Assembly: GCA_023453655.1 (NCBI GenBank)
Contig: JAEXTE010000068.1
Span: forward strand, 1 to 13,736
Reading direction: 5' to 3'
Length of the DNA: 13,736 bases
DNA from: Pseudomonadota bacterium
GTDB taxonomy: Bacteria; Pseudomonadota; Gammaproteobacteria; Xanthomonadales; Xanthomonadaceae
Part shown: in pieces, positions 1 to 6,803 of the stretch
How positions within the stretch are numbered: the first letter of the stretch is position 1
How the letters are laid out: each line of letters begins with the position of its first letter
Notes under the pieces: generated by a model
The model's database searches: none
The model's input: the letters and a program-made list of their open reading frames with translations, nothing else
What the model was told of the DNA's origin: nothing
Position numbers and translations under genes: made by a program

Positions 1-1931
1 TCGAAGGTCTTCTTCAATTCTGCGAACACGTCGCCGCCGGGACCGGCCGCCTGCGAAGCGCGCGCGGCCAGTTCCTTGAGGCCGCCGCCGGCCGGCAGCA
101 GGCCCACGCCGGCTTCGACCAGGCCGATGTAGCTCTCGAGGTGGGCGACCGTGCGCGCGCTGTGCATCTGGAATTCGCAGCCGCCGCCGAGCGCCAGGCC
201 GCGCACCGCCGCGACCACCGGCACCAGCGAATACTTGATGCGCTGGCTGGTGGCCTGGAAGTTGGCGACCATCGCCTCGAAGGCATCCACCTTGCCCGCC
301 TGCAGCAGGCCAAGCGCGCCAGCCAGGTCGGCACCGGCGGAGAAGGGCTCCTTCGGCTGCCAGATCACCATGCCGGCGAACTTCTTCTCGGCGATGCCGA
401 TCGCTTCCTGCAGGCCGTCGAGGACCTGGTCGGACACGGTATGCATCTTGGTCTTGAACGAGACCACGCCGATGTCGTCGCCATCGGTCCACAGGCGCAC
501 GCCGTCGTTTTCGAACACCGTCTCACCCTGCGCGAACGACTCGCCCAGCAGCGGATCAGGGAAGCGCTGGCGCTTGTAGACCGGCAGCGCGGAGCGGGGA
601 AGCTTGGCGTCCTGCGCCGGGCTGTAGCTGCCCTCGGCGGCATGCACGCCCTCGCGGCCGTCGAACACCCAGTCGGGCAGGGGCGCGCTGCTCATTGCCT
701 TGCCGCTGGTGATGTCCTCGGCGATCCAGCCGGCCACCTGCTTCCAGCCCGCGGCCTGCCAGGTTTCAAACGGGCCCAGCGACCAGCCGTAGCCCCAGCG
801 GATGGCGAGGTCGACGTCGCGCGCGGTCTCGGCGATGTCGGCCAGGTGGTAGGCGCTGTAGTGGAACAGGTCGCGGAACACCGCCCACAGGAACTGCGCC
901 TGCGGGTGCTGGCTCTCGCGCAGCTTGCGGAACTTCTCGGCCGGGTCCTTCGTCTTGAGGATTTCGACCACTTCGGGCGCGGCCTGGCGGTCGGCCGGTC
1001 GGTAGTCCTGCTTCTCCAGGTCGAGTACCACGATGTCCTTGCCGACCTTGCGGAACACGCCGGCGCCGGTCTTCTGGCCCAGCGCGCCCTTGGCGACCAG
1101 CGCTTCCAGCCACTTGGGCGACTTGAAGTAGTCGTGCCAGGGATCGCCCGGCAAGGTGTCGGCCATGGTCTTGTTGAGGTGGGCCATGGTGTCCAGGCCG
1201 ACCACGTCGGAGGTCCGGTAGGGCGCCGACTTGGGCCGGCCGATCAGCGGACCCGTGACGGCGTCGACCTCGTCGAAGCCCAGGCCGAACTCGCCGGTGT
1301 GGTGGGCGGTGGCCAGGATCGAGAACACGCCGATCCGGTTGCCGATGAAGTTGGGGGTGTCCTTGGCGTAGACCACACCCTTGCCGAGGGTGGTGGTCAG
1401 GAAGCCTTCCAGGCCTTCGAGCACCGCCTTGTCGGTGCTCTTGGCGGGAATCAGCTCGGCGAGGTGCATGTAGCGCGGCGGGTTGAAGAAGTGCACGCCA
1501 CAGAACCGGTGTCGAAGCTGTTCCGGAAGAACATCCGCCAACTTGTTGATCCCCAAGCCGGATGTATTGCTGGCCAGTACCGCATGGCCGGGCACGAAGG
1601 GGGCGATCTTGCGGTAAAGGTCCTGCTTCCAGTCCATCCGCTCGGCGATCGCCTCGATGATCAGGTCGCAGCCTTTGAGCAGTTCGAGCCCGGTGTCGTA
1701 ATTGGCCGGGGTGATGGCCTCGGCCAGCGACTTGCTGGCGAGCGGGGCAGGGCTGAGCTTGGCGAGATTGGCCAGGGCCTTGGCCACGACGCCGTTGGGG
1801 TCGCCTTCCTTGGCCGGCAGGTCGAACAGGACCGTGTCCACCCCGGCATTGGTGAGGTGGGCGGCGATCTGTGCGCCCATGACGCCAGCGCCAAGTACCG
1901 CGGCGCGTCGTACAAGCAGTTTCTCAGGCAT
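1..1931 (-). CDS. FadN-type 3-hydroxyacyl-CoA dehydrogenase / enoyl-CoA hydratase (3' end cut by window)
   Basis: Bifunctional fatty-acid beta-oxidation enzyme: hydrates enoyl-CoA and oxidises 3-hydroxyacyl-CoA with NAD+. I translated the minus strand; it reads open for 643 codons to the window edge. The N-terminus carries the NAD-binding motif VLGAGVMG (residues 12-19), then the dehydrogenase signature HFFNPPRYMHLAELIP from His147. The C-terminal part has the crotonase oxyanion motif FSAGADL (from Phe530) and LGGGCEF (about 581-587), followed by ESYIGLVEAGVGLLPAGGG. Dehydrogenase-then-hydratase order is that of Bacillus FadN (about 790 aa) and the reverse of FadB, so roughly 150 residues are missing here. 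ATG 1931 was chosen because MPEKLLVRRA resembles recalled relatives; in-frame ATG 1940 is also possible, and neither has a clear Shine-Dalgarno. It lies 36 bp after the PsrA-like regulator on the same strand, suggesting co-transcription. A thiolase gene probably follows beyond the edge (inference). Confidence 0.9.
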   Translation of the reverse strand, partial: MPEKLLVRRAAVLGAGVMGAQIAAHLTNAGVDTVLFDLPAKEGDPNGVVAKALANLAKLSPAPLASKSLAEAITPANYDTGLELLKGCDLIIEAIAERMDWKQDLYRKIAPFVPGHAVLASNTSGLGINKLADVLPEQLRHRFCGVHFFNPPRYMHLAELIPAKSTDKAVLEGLEGFLTTTLGKGVVYAKDTPNFIGNRIGVFSILATAHHTGEFGLGFDEVDAVTGPLIGRPKSAPYRTSDVVGLDTMAHLNKTMADTLPGDPWHDYFKSPKWLEALVAKGALGQKTGAGVFRKVGKDIVVLDLEKQDYRPADRQAAPEVVEILKTKDPAEKFRKLRESQHPQAQFLWAVFRDLFHYSAYHLADIAETARDVDLAIRWGYGWSLGPFETWQAAGWKQVAGWIAEDITSGKAMSSAPLPDWVFDGREGVHAAEGSYSPAQDAKLPRSALPVYKRQRFPDPLLGESFAQGETVFENDGVRLWTDGDDIGVVSFKTKMHTVSDQVLDGLQEAIGIAEKKFAGMVIWQPKEPFSAGADLAGALGLLQAGKVDAFEAMVANFQATSQRIKYSLVPVVAAVRGLALGGGCEFQMHSARTVAHLESYIGLVEAGVGLLPAGGGLKELAARASQAAGPGGDVFAELKKTF

Positions 1932-1967
1932 GTGATGCATCCATTTGTATGGAAAGGAAAATCAGGC

Positions 1968-2588
1968 TCAGGCCTTGAAGCCTGCGGCGGAAAAGCGGAT
2001 CAGTTCGCGGGCAGCGTGCCGGCGATGCTCGGCCTCGCTCACCCCGGCGGGGCGCTTGATCAGGCCGAAGTCGGCCATGGCATAGGTCAGCGCGCCGCCC
2101 AGGAAATCCAGGCGCCAGTACAGCTGCTCCTTGTCCAGGTGCGGCACGCAGGTCGCGAGCGCTCGGGCGAACTCGCGCTGCACGTGCCCGTACTGGTCGG
2201 ACAGGAACTTGCGCAGTCCCTCGTTCTTTTCGGCATACGCACGCGCGATCACCCGGATGAAGGCGCCACCGTGCCGGTCCTGGGCCATGTCCAGCGCGGG
2301 TTCGACGAAGGCGGCCAGGATCGGCTCGAGCTGGGCCGGATGGTCGGCCAGGGCGGCGCGCAGGCGGTCCAGGCGCTGGGCGCTCATCACGTCCATGCGG
2401 CGCCGGAAGACCTCGTTGACCAGGTTCTCCTTGCTGCCGAAATGGTAGTTGACCGCGGCGATGTTCACGTCGGCGCGGCTGGTGACCTGGCGCAGCGAGG
2501 TGCCCGAGAAACCGTGCTGGGCGAAGAGTTCCTCGGCGGCTCCCAGGATCCGCTCCTTGGTCGAGAACTGCTGGCCGGTCATCGCCAC
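1968..2588 (-). CDS. TetR-family regulator, PsrA-like (fatty-acid responsive repressor)
   Basis: TetR-type DNA-binding repressor of about 204-206 aa. Numbered from ATG 2582, the N-terminal helix-turn-helix spans about residues 6-52, with the family core TSLRQVTSRADVN and AAVNYHFGSKENLV; the latter closely matches recalled Pseudomonas PsrA (AAVNYHFGSKKALI). The C-terminal part (QLYWRLDFLGGALTYAM) also resembles PsrA (ELFWRVHFMLGAAAFSM). PsrA senses long-chain acyl ligands and represses its own gene and beta-oxidation genes. The downstream beta-oxidation gene and a matching palindrome just upstream support that role here. The listed start is GTG 2588; ATG 2582, two codons in, is a strong alternative because GGGG lies 6-9 bases before it. 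Alternative: another fatty-acid TetR repressor such as a FadR-type one. The TetR family call is near certain; PsrA identity is likely but inferred. Confidence 0.9.
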   Translation of the reverse strand: MAMTGQQFSTKERILGAAEELFAQHGFSGTSLRQVTSRADVNIAAVNYHFGSKENLVNEVFRRRMDVMSAQRLDRLRAALADHPAQLEPILAAFVEPALDMAQDRHGGAFIRVIARAYAEKNEGLRKFLSDQYGHVQREFARALATCVPHLDKEQLYWRLDFLGGALTYAMADFGLIKRPAGVSEAEHRRHAARELIRFSAAGFKA

Positions 2589-2597
2589 CCCACTGAT

Positions 2598-2613
2598 TCA
2601 AACGCTTGTTTGA
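2598..2613. promoter_or_regulatory. PsrA-type operator (perfect inverted repeat)
   Basis: TCAAAC, spacer GCTT, GTTTGA: a perfect 6-bp inverted repeat. It satisfies the published PsrA consensus (G/C)AAAC-N2-4-GTTT(G/C), here CAAAC-N4-GTTTG. It ends 10 bp before GTG 2588 of the TetR gene and covers the predicted transcription start, a classic position for autorepression. Binding by the adjacent regulator is inferred. Confidence 0.75.
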
Positions 2614-2641
2614 TATTAGGGCGCTGCGGGTCCGGGTGCAA
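2613..2641 (-). promoter_or_regulatory. Predicted sigma70 promoter of the regulator/FadN unit
   Basis: Read on the minus strand: TTGCAC (2641-2636), exactly 17 bp, then TAATAT (2618-2613). The boxes match consensus only moderately (3/6 and 4/6), but the spacing is ideal. The start site should fall near 2606, in the middle of the inverted repeat, which supports both calls. Prediction only. Confidence 0.5.
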
Positions 2642-2671
2642 CGGGGGCTGCTGCATTGCCGTGCAATCCGA

Positions 2672-2677
2672 TAGAAT
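2672..2677 (+). promoter_or_regulatory. Possible -10 box of the ndk leader transcript
   Basis: TAGAAT matches TATAAT in 5 of 6 positions. No good -35 lies 17 bp upstream (TGCTGC). A start would fall near 2683-2684, right at the first of two hairpins. A short inverted repeat ATTGC-CGT-GCAAT (2655-2667) sits just upstream and could be a regulator site. A second candidate is the extended -10 TGT-TAATCT at 2726-2734 with TCCACA 17 bp upstream, which would start transcription past the hairpins. Confidence 0.35.
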
Positions 2678-2696
2678 TACCGTAGCCTTGTCGGCT

Positions 2697-2722
2697 AAAC
2701 CCGCGTCCACACGCGGGTTTTT
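2697..2722 (+). terminator. Intrinsic-terminator-like hairpin in the ndk leader
   Basis: Perfect 10-bp stem, AAACCCGCGT (2697-2706) against ACGCGGGTTT (2711-2720), with the 4-base loop CCAC and a run of five T (2718-2722). It has the shape of a rho-independent terminator for plus-strand transcription. No plus-strand gene ends before it; the flanking genes diverge. It would therefore act as an attenuator in the ndk leader or end a very short RNA. A smaller 5-bp hairpin TAGCC-TTGTC-GGCTA (2683-2697) abuts its 5' side. Confidence 0.65.
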
Positions 2723-2764
2723 CCATGTTAATCTGGCCGTCTCCACAGCGAGCGGCCCCTGCCC

Positions 2765-2772
2765 GGAGAGGA
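2765..2772 (+). promoter_or_regulatory. Ribosome binding site of ndk
   Basis: GGAGAGGA ends 3 bases before ATG 2776, with the GGAG core 7 bases away. It fixes the ndk start at 2776 rather than at ATG 2725, which would add 17 residues unlike the family and would begin only 3 bases after the T-run of the hairpin. Confidence 0.8.
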
Positions 2773-2775
2773 TCC

Positions 2776-3201
2776 ATGGCGCTGGAGCGCACCCTGTCGA
2801 TCATCAAGCCCGATGCCGTTGCCAAGAACGTCATCGGCGAAATCTATACCCGCTTCGAGAAGGGCGGCCTGAAGGTCGTTGCCTCGAAGATGAAGCAGCT
2901 CTCGCGCAAGGAAGCCGAAGGCTTCTACGCGGGGCACCGCGAGCGTCCGTTCTTCAACGCGCTGGTCGAGTTCATGATCAGCGGCCCGGTGATGATCCAG
3001 GTGCTCGAGGGCGAGAACGCCATCGCCAGGAACCGCGAGCTGATGGGCGCGACCAATCCCAAGGAAGCCGCGGCGGGCACGATCCGCGCGGACTTCGCCG
3101 ACAGCATCGACGCCAATGCGGTGCACGGGTCGGATGCGGCGGAGACCGCTGCGGTGGAAATCGCGTACTTCTTCCCGACCACCGACGTCTACGCGCGTTG
3201 A
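2776..3201 (+). CDS. ndk: Nucleoside-diphosphate kinase
   Basis: Transfers the gamma-phosphate from ATP to nucleoside diphosphates through a phosphohistidine, balancing cytoplasmic NTP and dNTP pools. The protein is 141 aa, the usual bacterial length. It starts [15 protein letters not shown] with the conserved Lys11, and has the active-site loop NAVHGSD with catalytic His117 plus the C-terminal EIAYFF. The start is supported by a strong Shine-Dalgarno. It is first in the plus-strand cluster, 27 bp before the assigned rlmN start, in the ndk-rlmN order known from Pseudomonas and E. coli. Its leader holds a terminator-like hairpin, so attenuation is possible. Nothing is missing from the protein. 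Confidence 0.98.
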   Translation: MALERTLSIIKPDAVAKNVIGEIYTRFEKGGLKVVASKMKQLSRKEAEGFYAGHRERPFFNALVEFMISGPVMIQVLEGENAIARNRELMGATNPKEAAAGTIRADFADSIDANAVHGSDAAETAAVEIAYFFPTTDVYAR

Positions 3202-3228
3202 TCGTCGCGCCTGCCACGGATCGCGCCA

Positions 3229-4428
3229 GTGCGCCGGTCCGTGGCAAGCGTTCCGAGCCCGACCTCTGAAGTGCAAGTGACCGAACCCGCCGCCAAGCAG
3301 AATCTCCTCGACCTCGACCGCAAGGGTCTGGAGGACTTTTTCGCCGACACGCTCGGCGAGAAGCGCTTTCGCGCGCACCAGGTGATGAAGTGGATCCACC
3401 ATCGCCACGTCACCGACTTCGAGGAGATGACCGACCTGGGCAAGGCGCTGCGCGCCAAGCTGCAGGAACACGCGGAAGTGCGCGTGCCGCAGGTCCAGTT
3501 CGACAAGCCCTCGGCCGACGGCACCCACAAGTGGCTGCTGGGCATGGACGGCAACAACGCCATCGAGACGGTCTACATCCCCGACAAGGGACGCGGCACG
3601 CTGTGCGTGTCCTCGCAGGTGGGCTGCGGGCTCAACTGCACGTTCTGCTCGACCGCGACCCAGGGCTTCAACCGCAACCTCAGCACCGCCGAGATCATCG
3701 GCCAGGTGTGGGTGGCCGCGCGCCACCTCGGCAACGTCCCGCACAAGCAGCGCCGCCTCACCAACGTGGTGATGATGGGCATGGGCGAGCCGTTGATGAA
3801 TTTCGACAACGTCGTGCGCGCCATGAGCGTGATGCGCGACGACCTGGGCTACGGCCTGGCCAACAAGCGCGTGACCCTGTCGACCTCGGGTCTGGTGCCG
3901 CAGATCGACCAGCTGGCCGAGGTCAGCGACGTGTCGCTCGCGGTCTCGCTGCATGCGCCGACCGACGAGCTGCGCACCACCCTGGTGCCGCTCAACAGGA
4001 AGTACCCGATCGCCGAGCTGATGGATGCCTGCGTGCGCTACGCGCAGCGCAAGCGCGGCGAGTCGGTGACGTTCGAATACACCCTGATGAAGGACGTCAA
4101 CGACCAGCCCGAGCACGCGCGCCAGCTGATCCGGCTGATGCGCGAGTTCGATAACCGCCTCCAGATGAAGGATGCGGCCAAGGTCAACCTGATCCCGTTC
4201 AATCCCTTCCCGGGCACGCGCTATGCGCGGCCCGACGATGCGGCCATCCGCCGGTTCCAGAAGCTGCTCAACGAGTCGGGGCGGATCGCGCCGGTGCGCC
4301 GCACCCGGGGCGACGACATCGACGCCGCCTGCGGGCAGCTGAAGGGCCAGGTGATGGACCGCACCCGTCGCCAGGCGGAATTCCGCAAACAGGTCGAGGC
4401 TGCGGGGGGCGGCGGTGCGCGGGGTTGA
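3229..4428 (+). CDS. rlmN: Dual-specificity 23S rRNA / tRNA adenine-C2 methyltransferase RlmN
   Basis: Radical-SAM enzyme that makes 2-methyladenosine at 23S rRNA A2503 and at position 37 of certain tRNAs, supporting translation fidelity. About 399 aa. The 4Fe-4S cluster motif CGLNCTFC gives Cys133, Cys137 and Cys140. Cys126 in GTLCVSSQ and Cys368 in DAACGQLKG correspond to the conserved cysteines around E. coli C118 and C355, the latter being the methyl-carrying residue. GMGEPLMN (SAM-binding GGE-like region) and [12 protein letters not shown] are also present. The start is uncertain: in-frame GTG codons occur at 3229, 3241, 3271 and 3277, with no ATG and only weak Shine-Dalgarno matches. 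Its 3' end overlaps pilF by 14 bp, implying translational coupling. Confidence 0.96.
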   Translation: MRRSVASVPSPTSEVQVTEPAAKQNLLDLDRKGLEDFFADTLGEKRFRAHQVMKWIHHRHVTDFEEMTDLGKALRAKLQEHAEVRVPQVQFDKPSADGTHKWLLGMDGNNAIETVYIPDKGRGTLCVSSQVGCGLNCTFCSTATQGFNRNLSTAEIIGQVWVAARHLGNVPHKQRRLTNVVMMGMGEPLMNFDNVVRAMSVMRDDLGYGLANKRVTLSTSGLVPQIDQLAEVSDVSLAVSLHAPTDELRTTLVPLNRKYPIAELMDACVRYAQRKRGESVTFEYTLMKDVNDQPEHARQLIRLMREFDNRLQMKDAAKVNLIPFNPFPGTRYARPDDAAIRRFQKLLNESGRIAPVRRTRGDDIDAACGQLKGQVMDRTRRQAEFRKQVEAAGGGGARG

Positions 4429-5230
4429 GGGGCTGGCCCTCGCGGTCGTCCTGGTGCTGCTGGCCGGCGGCTGCTCGCGGCTGACCTTCGTCAAGCCCAG
4501 TGCCGAGCGCCGGGGAGCGGAGCGGATGGCTCCGGAGTACCGCTTCAAGGAAACCCCGCAGAGCAAGGCCCGCGCGGAAGCCCGCCGCCAGGTCTCGATC
4601 GCCGATCGGCACCTGCGCGCCGGCGAGCTGGCCGCGGCCGAGGCGGCCGCCAGGGCGGGGCTCAAGGCCGACGCATCGATTCCGGAGCCGCACACGATGG
4701 CGGCCCTGGTTGCCACGCAGCAGGGCAAGGCGGAGTTGGCTGGTCGCCATTACGCGGAGGCTGCCCGGCTGGGTCCTTCCGGCCCCACCTACAACAACTA
4801 CGGGGCGTGGCTGTGCGGCAATGGCCGCCCGCAGGAGTCGCTGCGCTGGTTCGACGACGCGCTGCGCGACCCTGCCTACGGGGACCGCGCCGGCGTGCTC
4901 GCCAACGCCGGCGCCTGCGCCGCGCGGGCCGGGGAACGCGACCGCGTCGAACGCGACCTGCGCGCCGCGCTCGAACTGGATCCGGTCAATGCGGTGGCGC
5001 TCGAAGCGATGGCCAGCCATGCCTTCGCCCAAGGGCGGTACCTCGAGGCCCGCGCGTTTTCCGAGCGCAGGCTTGCAGCGGCCCCCGTGACACCCGCTAC
5101 ACTCGAACTTGCATCACGGATTGAAGAACAACTCGGCGACACCGTCGCCGCCACTCGCTATGTTCAGCGCCTGAGGACGGAGTTTCCGCAGGCACGGAAC
5201 ACGATCCCAGGGGACAGCACGCAACCATGA
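4415..5230 (+). CDS. pilF: Type IV pilus biogenesis/stability lipoprotein PilF (PilW)
   Basis: Outer-membrane pilotin lipoprotein needed for assembly and localisation of the PilQ secretin in type IV pili. 271 aa. A hydrophobic signal ([12 protein letters not shown]) ends at lipobox Cys20. Tetratricopeptide repeats fill about residues 55-255; the diagnostic segment [17 protein letters not shown] (126-142) matches the PilF/PilW family NN(Y/F)G..LC..GR motif. The GTG start 4415 is supported by GGGGGG at 4404-4409 and gives a proper signal peptide; it lies inside the end of rlmN. The stop overlaps the next start as ATGA. The same placement between rlmN and rodZ is known in Pseudomonas aeruginosa. 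At 271 aa it is slightly longer than PilF there (about 252). Confidence 0.92.
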   Translation: MRGVEGLALAVVLVLLAGGCSRLTFVKPSAERRGAERMAPEYRFKETPQSKARAEARRQVSIADRHLRAGELAAAEAAARAGLKADASIPEPHTMAALVATQQGKAELAGRHYAEAARLGPSGPTYNNYGAWLCGNGRPQESLRWFDDALRDPAYGDRAGVLANAGACAARAGERDRVERDLRAALELDPVNAVALEAMASHAFAQGRYLEARAFSERRLAAAPVTPATLELASRIEEQLGDTVAATRYVQRLRTEFPQARNTIPGDSTQP

Positions 5231-6063
5231 CGTCGTCCGACCAGAATCCTGGCCAGATCGACCGCGGCCAAGGGGAACGCCTGCGCCAGGCGCGCCAGGC
5301 GGCCGGCCTGACCGTGGCCGATGTGGCGCAACGGCTGAAAATGCCGGTGCGGGTGGTGGAATCGCTCGAATCGGGCGACTGGGACCGGCTGGATGCGCCG
5401 GTCTTCGTCCGTGGACAGTTGCGCAGCTACGCGCGCCTGCTGGGCGTGCGCGTGGACGAAGACCTCCCCGCGGCTTCGCCCTCGGTCCCGATCGAACCGG
5501 CCAGGCTGCAGCCGCGCACCTTCACCCCGCCGCTGCGCCGGACGATGGACCGGATGATGGGCCGCATGGTCTACATCGTGATCACCGCGCTGATCGCGGT
5601 GCCGGCCTGGATGGCGACCCGCTCCCACCTCGACTCGCAGATCCGCGTCGACGCTTCGCTGGACGCGCCCGCCGGCGTGGCCACCGGTCCCATCGCCGCG
5701 CAGGCTGCGGAGGAGGCAGAGGAGGGGCCGCGGCCGCTGGTCGCGTCCATGGCCTCGCTGCCGCCTCGCCAGTCGCGTGCGCCCGAGACGGCGCTGCTGC
5801 CGGCGCTGTCGTTGCGCTTTGCCCAGGACAGCTGGGTGGAAATCTTCGACGCCAAGGGCGCGTTGCTCGAGCGCGGCCTGCTCAAGGCAGGCGAACGCCG
5901 CGACTACGGCAAGGGCGAAGTCGGCCGGGTCGTGCTTGGCAATGCCGGTGCGGTGGAAGTCCGCGGCAACGGCGACATTCAGGATCTGGCCGAGTTCCAG
6001 CGCGCGAACGTTGCGCGCTTTACGGTATCCTCTGACGGCTCCATCCAGCCCGCCGGCCACTAG
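5227..6063 (+). CDS. rodZ: RodZ-like helix-turn-helix membrane protein
   Basis: Cell-shape protein family that links MreB filaments to the membrane. 278 aa in RodZ order: cytoplasmic helix-turn-helix (about 16-80; GERLRQARQAAGLTVADVA and FVRGQLRSYARLLG are typical of HTH_25), a basic juxtamembrane stretch (about 97-113), one transmembrane helix (about 115-130), an acidic/Pro/Ala linker (AEEAEEGPRP), and a periplasmic DUF4115 domain (about 195-265; SLRFAQDSWVEIFDAKG, GNAGAVEV). The membrane segment is short and contains a proline. The start codon overlaps the pilF stop, so translation is coupled. Position after pilF matches P. aeruginosa. MreB binding is inferred from the family; the alternative is a general DUF4115 HTH membrane protein with another role. 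Confidence 0.88.
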   Translation: MTSSDQNPGQIDRGQGERLRQARQAAGLTVADVAQRLKMPVRVVESLESGDWDRLDAPVFVRGQLRSYARLLGVRVDEDLPAASPSVPIEPARLQPRTFTPPLRRTMDRMMGRMVYIVITALIAVPAWMATRSHLDSQIRVDASLDAPAGVATGPIAAQAAEEAEEGPRPLVASMASLPPRQSRAPETALLPALSLRFAQDSWVEIFDAKGALLERGLLKAGERRDYGKGEVGRVVLGNAGAVEVRGNGDIQDLAEFQRANVARFTVSSDGSIQPAGH

Positions 6064-6088
6064 CGCCGCGACGGCCCCGGTGGAATGC

Positions 6089-6112
6089 GCGCCCGGCGCA
6101 GACGCCGGGCGT
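6089..6112 (+). terminator. GC-rich hairpin between rodZ and yfgM
   Basis: A 9-bp perfect stem plus one G-U pair: GCGCCCGGCG (6089-6098) and CGCCGGGCGT (6103-6112), loop CAGA. Only two T follow before CCC, so it is a weak intrinsic terminator at best; it could be a processing or mRNA-stability hairpin. It marks the slot where ispG and hisS lie in related gammaproteobacteria. Confidence 0.35.
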
Positions 6113-6170
6113 TCCCGATCGCTTGCCTGTCGCGCCGTCGGCCGCGGACAGGCCTTCATGGCAGCACACG

Positions 6171-6803
6171 ATGGCGTTGGATGAACTGCTCGACGAGCAC
6201 GAACAAGGCGAACGAGTCCGCAACTGGCTCAAGCAGAACAGCTTCGGCCTGATCGGGGGCCTCGCACTCGGCCTTGCCCTGATCGGCGGCGGTCGCTGGT
6301 GGATGCAGCAGCAGCAGGACCAGCGCCTGGCGCTGGGCGAAACCTACAACGGCATGGTGGCCAAGCTCGAAGCGGGCGACCAGGCCGGCGCGGCCGCGGA
6401 TGCCGCGGCGCTGGCCGGCACCGCGTATGCGCCGCTGGCAGCGCTCGATCTGGCCAAGGCCCAGGCCGAGGCCGGGCAGCGCGACGAGGCGATCGCCACC
6501 CTGCGAGGCGCGAGGACGGAAGAGCCGGCGCTGGCCGCGGTGATCGAACATCGCCTCGCCAGGCTGCTGGTCGATGCCGGCAAGGGCGACGAGGCGCTGG
6601 CGCTGCTGGCCGATGCGCAGGATCCGGCGACGCTCGAAGCGCGCGGCGACGCGCGCCATGCCAAGGGCGAACTCGAGCAGGCCCGCGAGGATTACGCGCA
6701 GGCCCTGCGCAAGCTCGATCCCGCCGCTCCGCAGCGCCGCCTGCTCGAACTCAAGCTGACCCAGACCGGCGGTTCGCCGGCCACGACGGGGACCGAATCC
6801 TGA
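6171..6803 (+). CDS. yfgM: YfgM-family tetratricopeptide protein, ancillary SecYEG factor
   Basis: Inner-membrane protein of the YfgM family (E. coli YfgM, 206 aa, associates with SecYEG and PpiD and helps hand over exported proteins). 210 aa from ATG 6171. The family-typical N-terminus ELLDEHEQGERVRNWLKQN is followed by one transmembrane helix (about 24-41, glycine-rich) and a periplasmic alanine-rich TPR domain (about 55-190). I prefer ATG 6171 over TTG 6123 because the upstream 16 residues do not resemble the family; no clear Shine-Dalgarno precedes it. The stop overlaps the bamB start as TGATG. Adjacency to bamB and der is the conserved order and supports a role in envelope protein export. 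Confidence 0.92.
   Translation: MALDELLDEHEQGERVRNWLKQNSFGLIGGLALGLALIGGGRWWMQQQQDQRLALGETYNGMVAKLEAGDQAGAAADAAALAGTAYAPLAALDLAKAQAEAGQRDEAIATLRGARTEEPALAAVIEHRLARLLVDAGKGDEALALLADAQDPATLEARGDARHAKGELEQAREDYAQALRKLDPAAPQRRLLELKLTQTGGSPATTGTES

Noticed and set aside
2697..2722. The ndk-leader hairpin as terminator for the minus-strand regulator unit
   Set aside because: It lies upstream of that unit's promoter, and on the minus strand only three T follow the stem.
141..3269. Very long plus-strand open frame opposite the dehydrogenase and regulator genes, running into ndk in another frame
   Set aside because: Low-complexity, His/Gly/Val-rich translation without recognisable domains; it is the antisense of genes with family motifs. 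Long mirror frames are expected at this GC content.
2728..4728. Long minus-strand open frame opposite ndk, rlmN and pilF
   Set aside because: Same shadow effect; no domain recognised, and the plus-strand genes are unambiguous.
5072..5102. Promoter-like TTGCAG ... TACACT inside the end of pilF as a rodZ promoter
   Set aside because: The spacer is 19 bp with partial box matches inside a coding region, and rodZ is translationally coupled to pilF.
6299..6802. Upstream extension of the bamB frame across yfgM, as a possible fusion protein
   Set aside because: The extension is Arg/Gly/Ala-rich noise in the wrong frame of yfgM; ATG 6803 starts a proper lipoprotein signal peptide.
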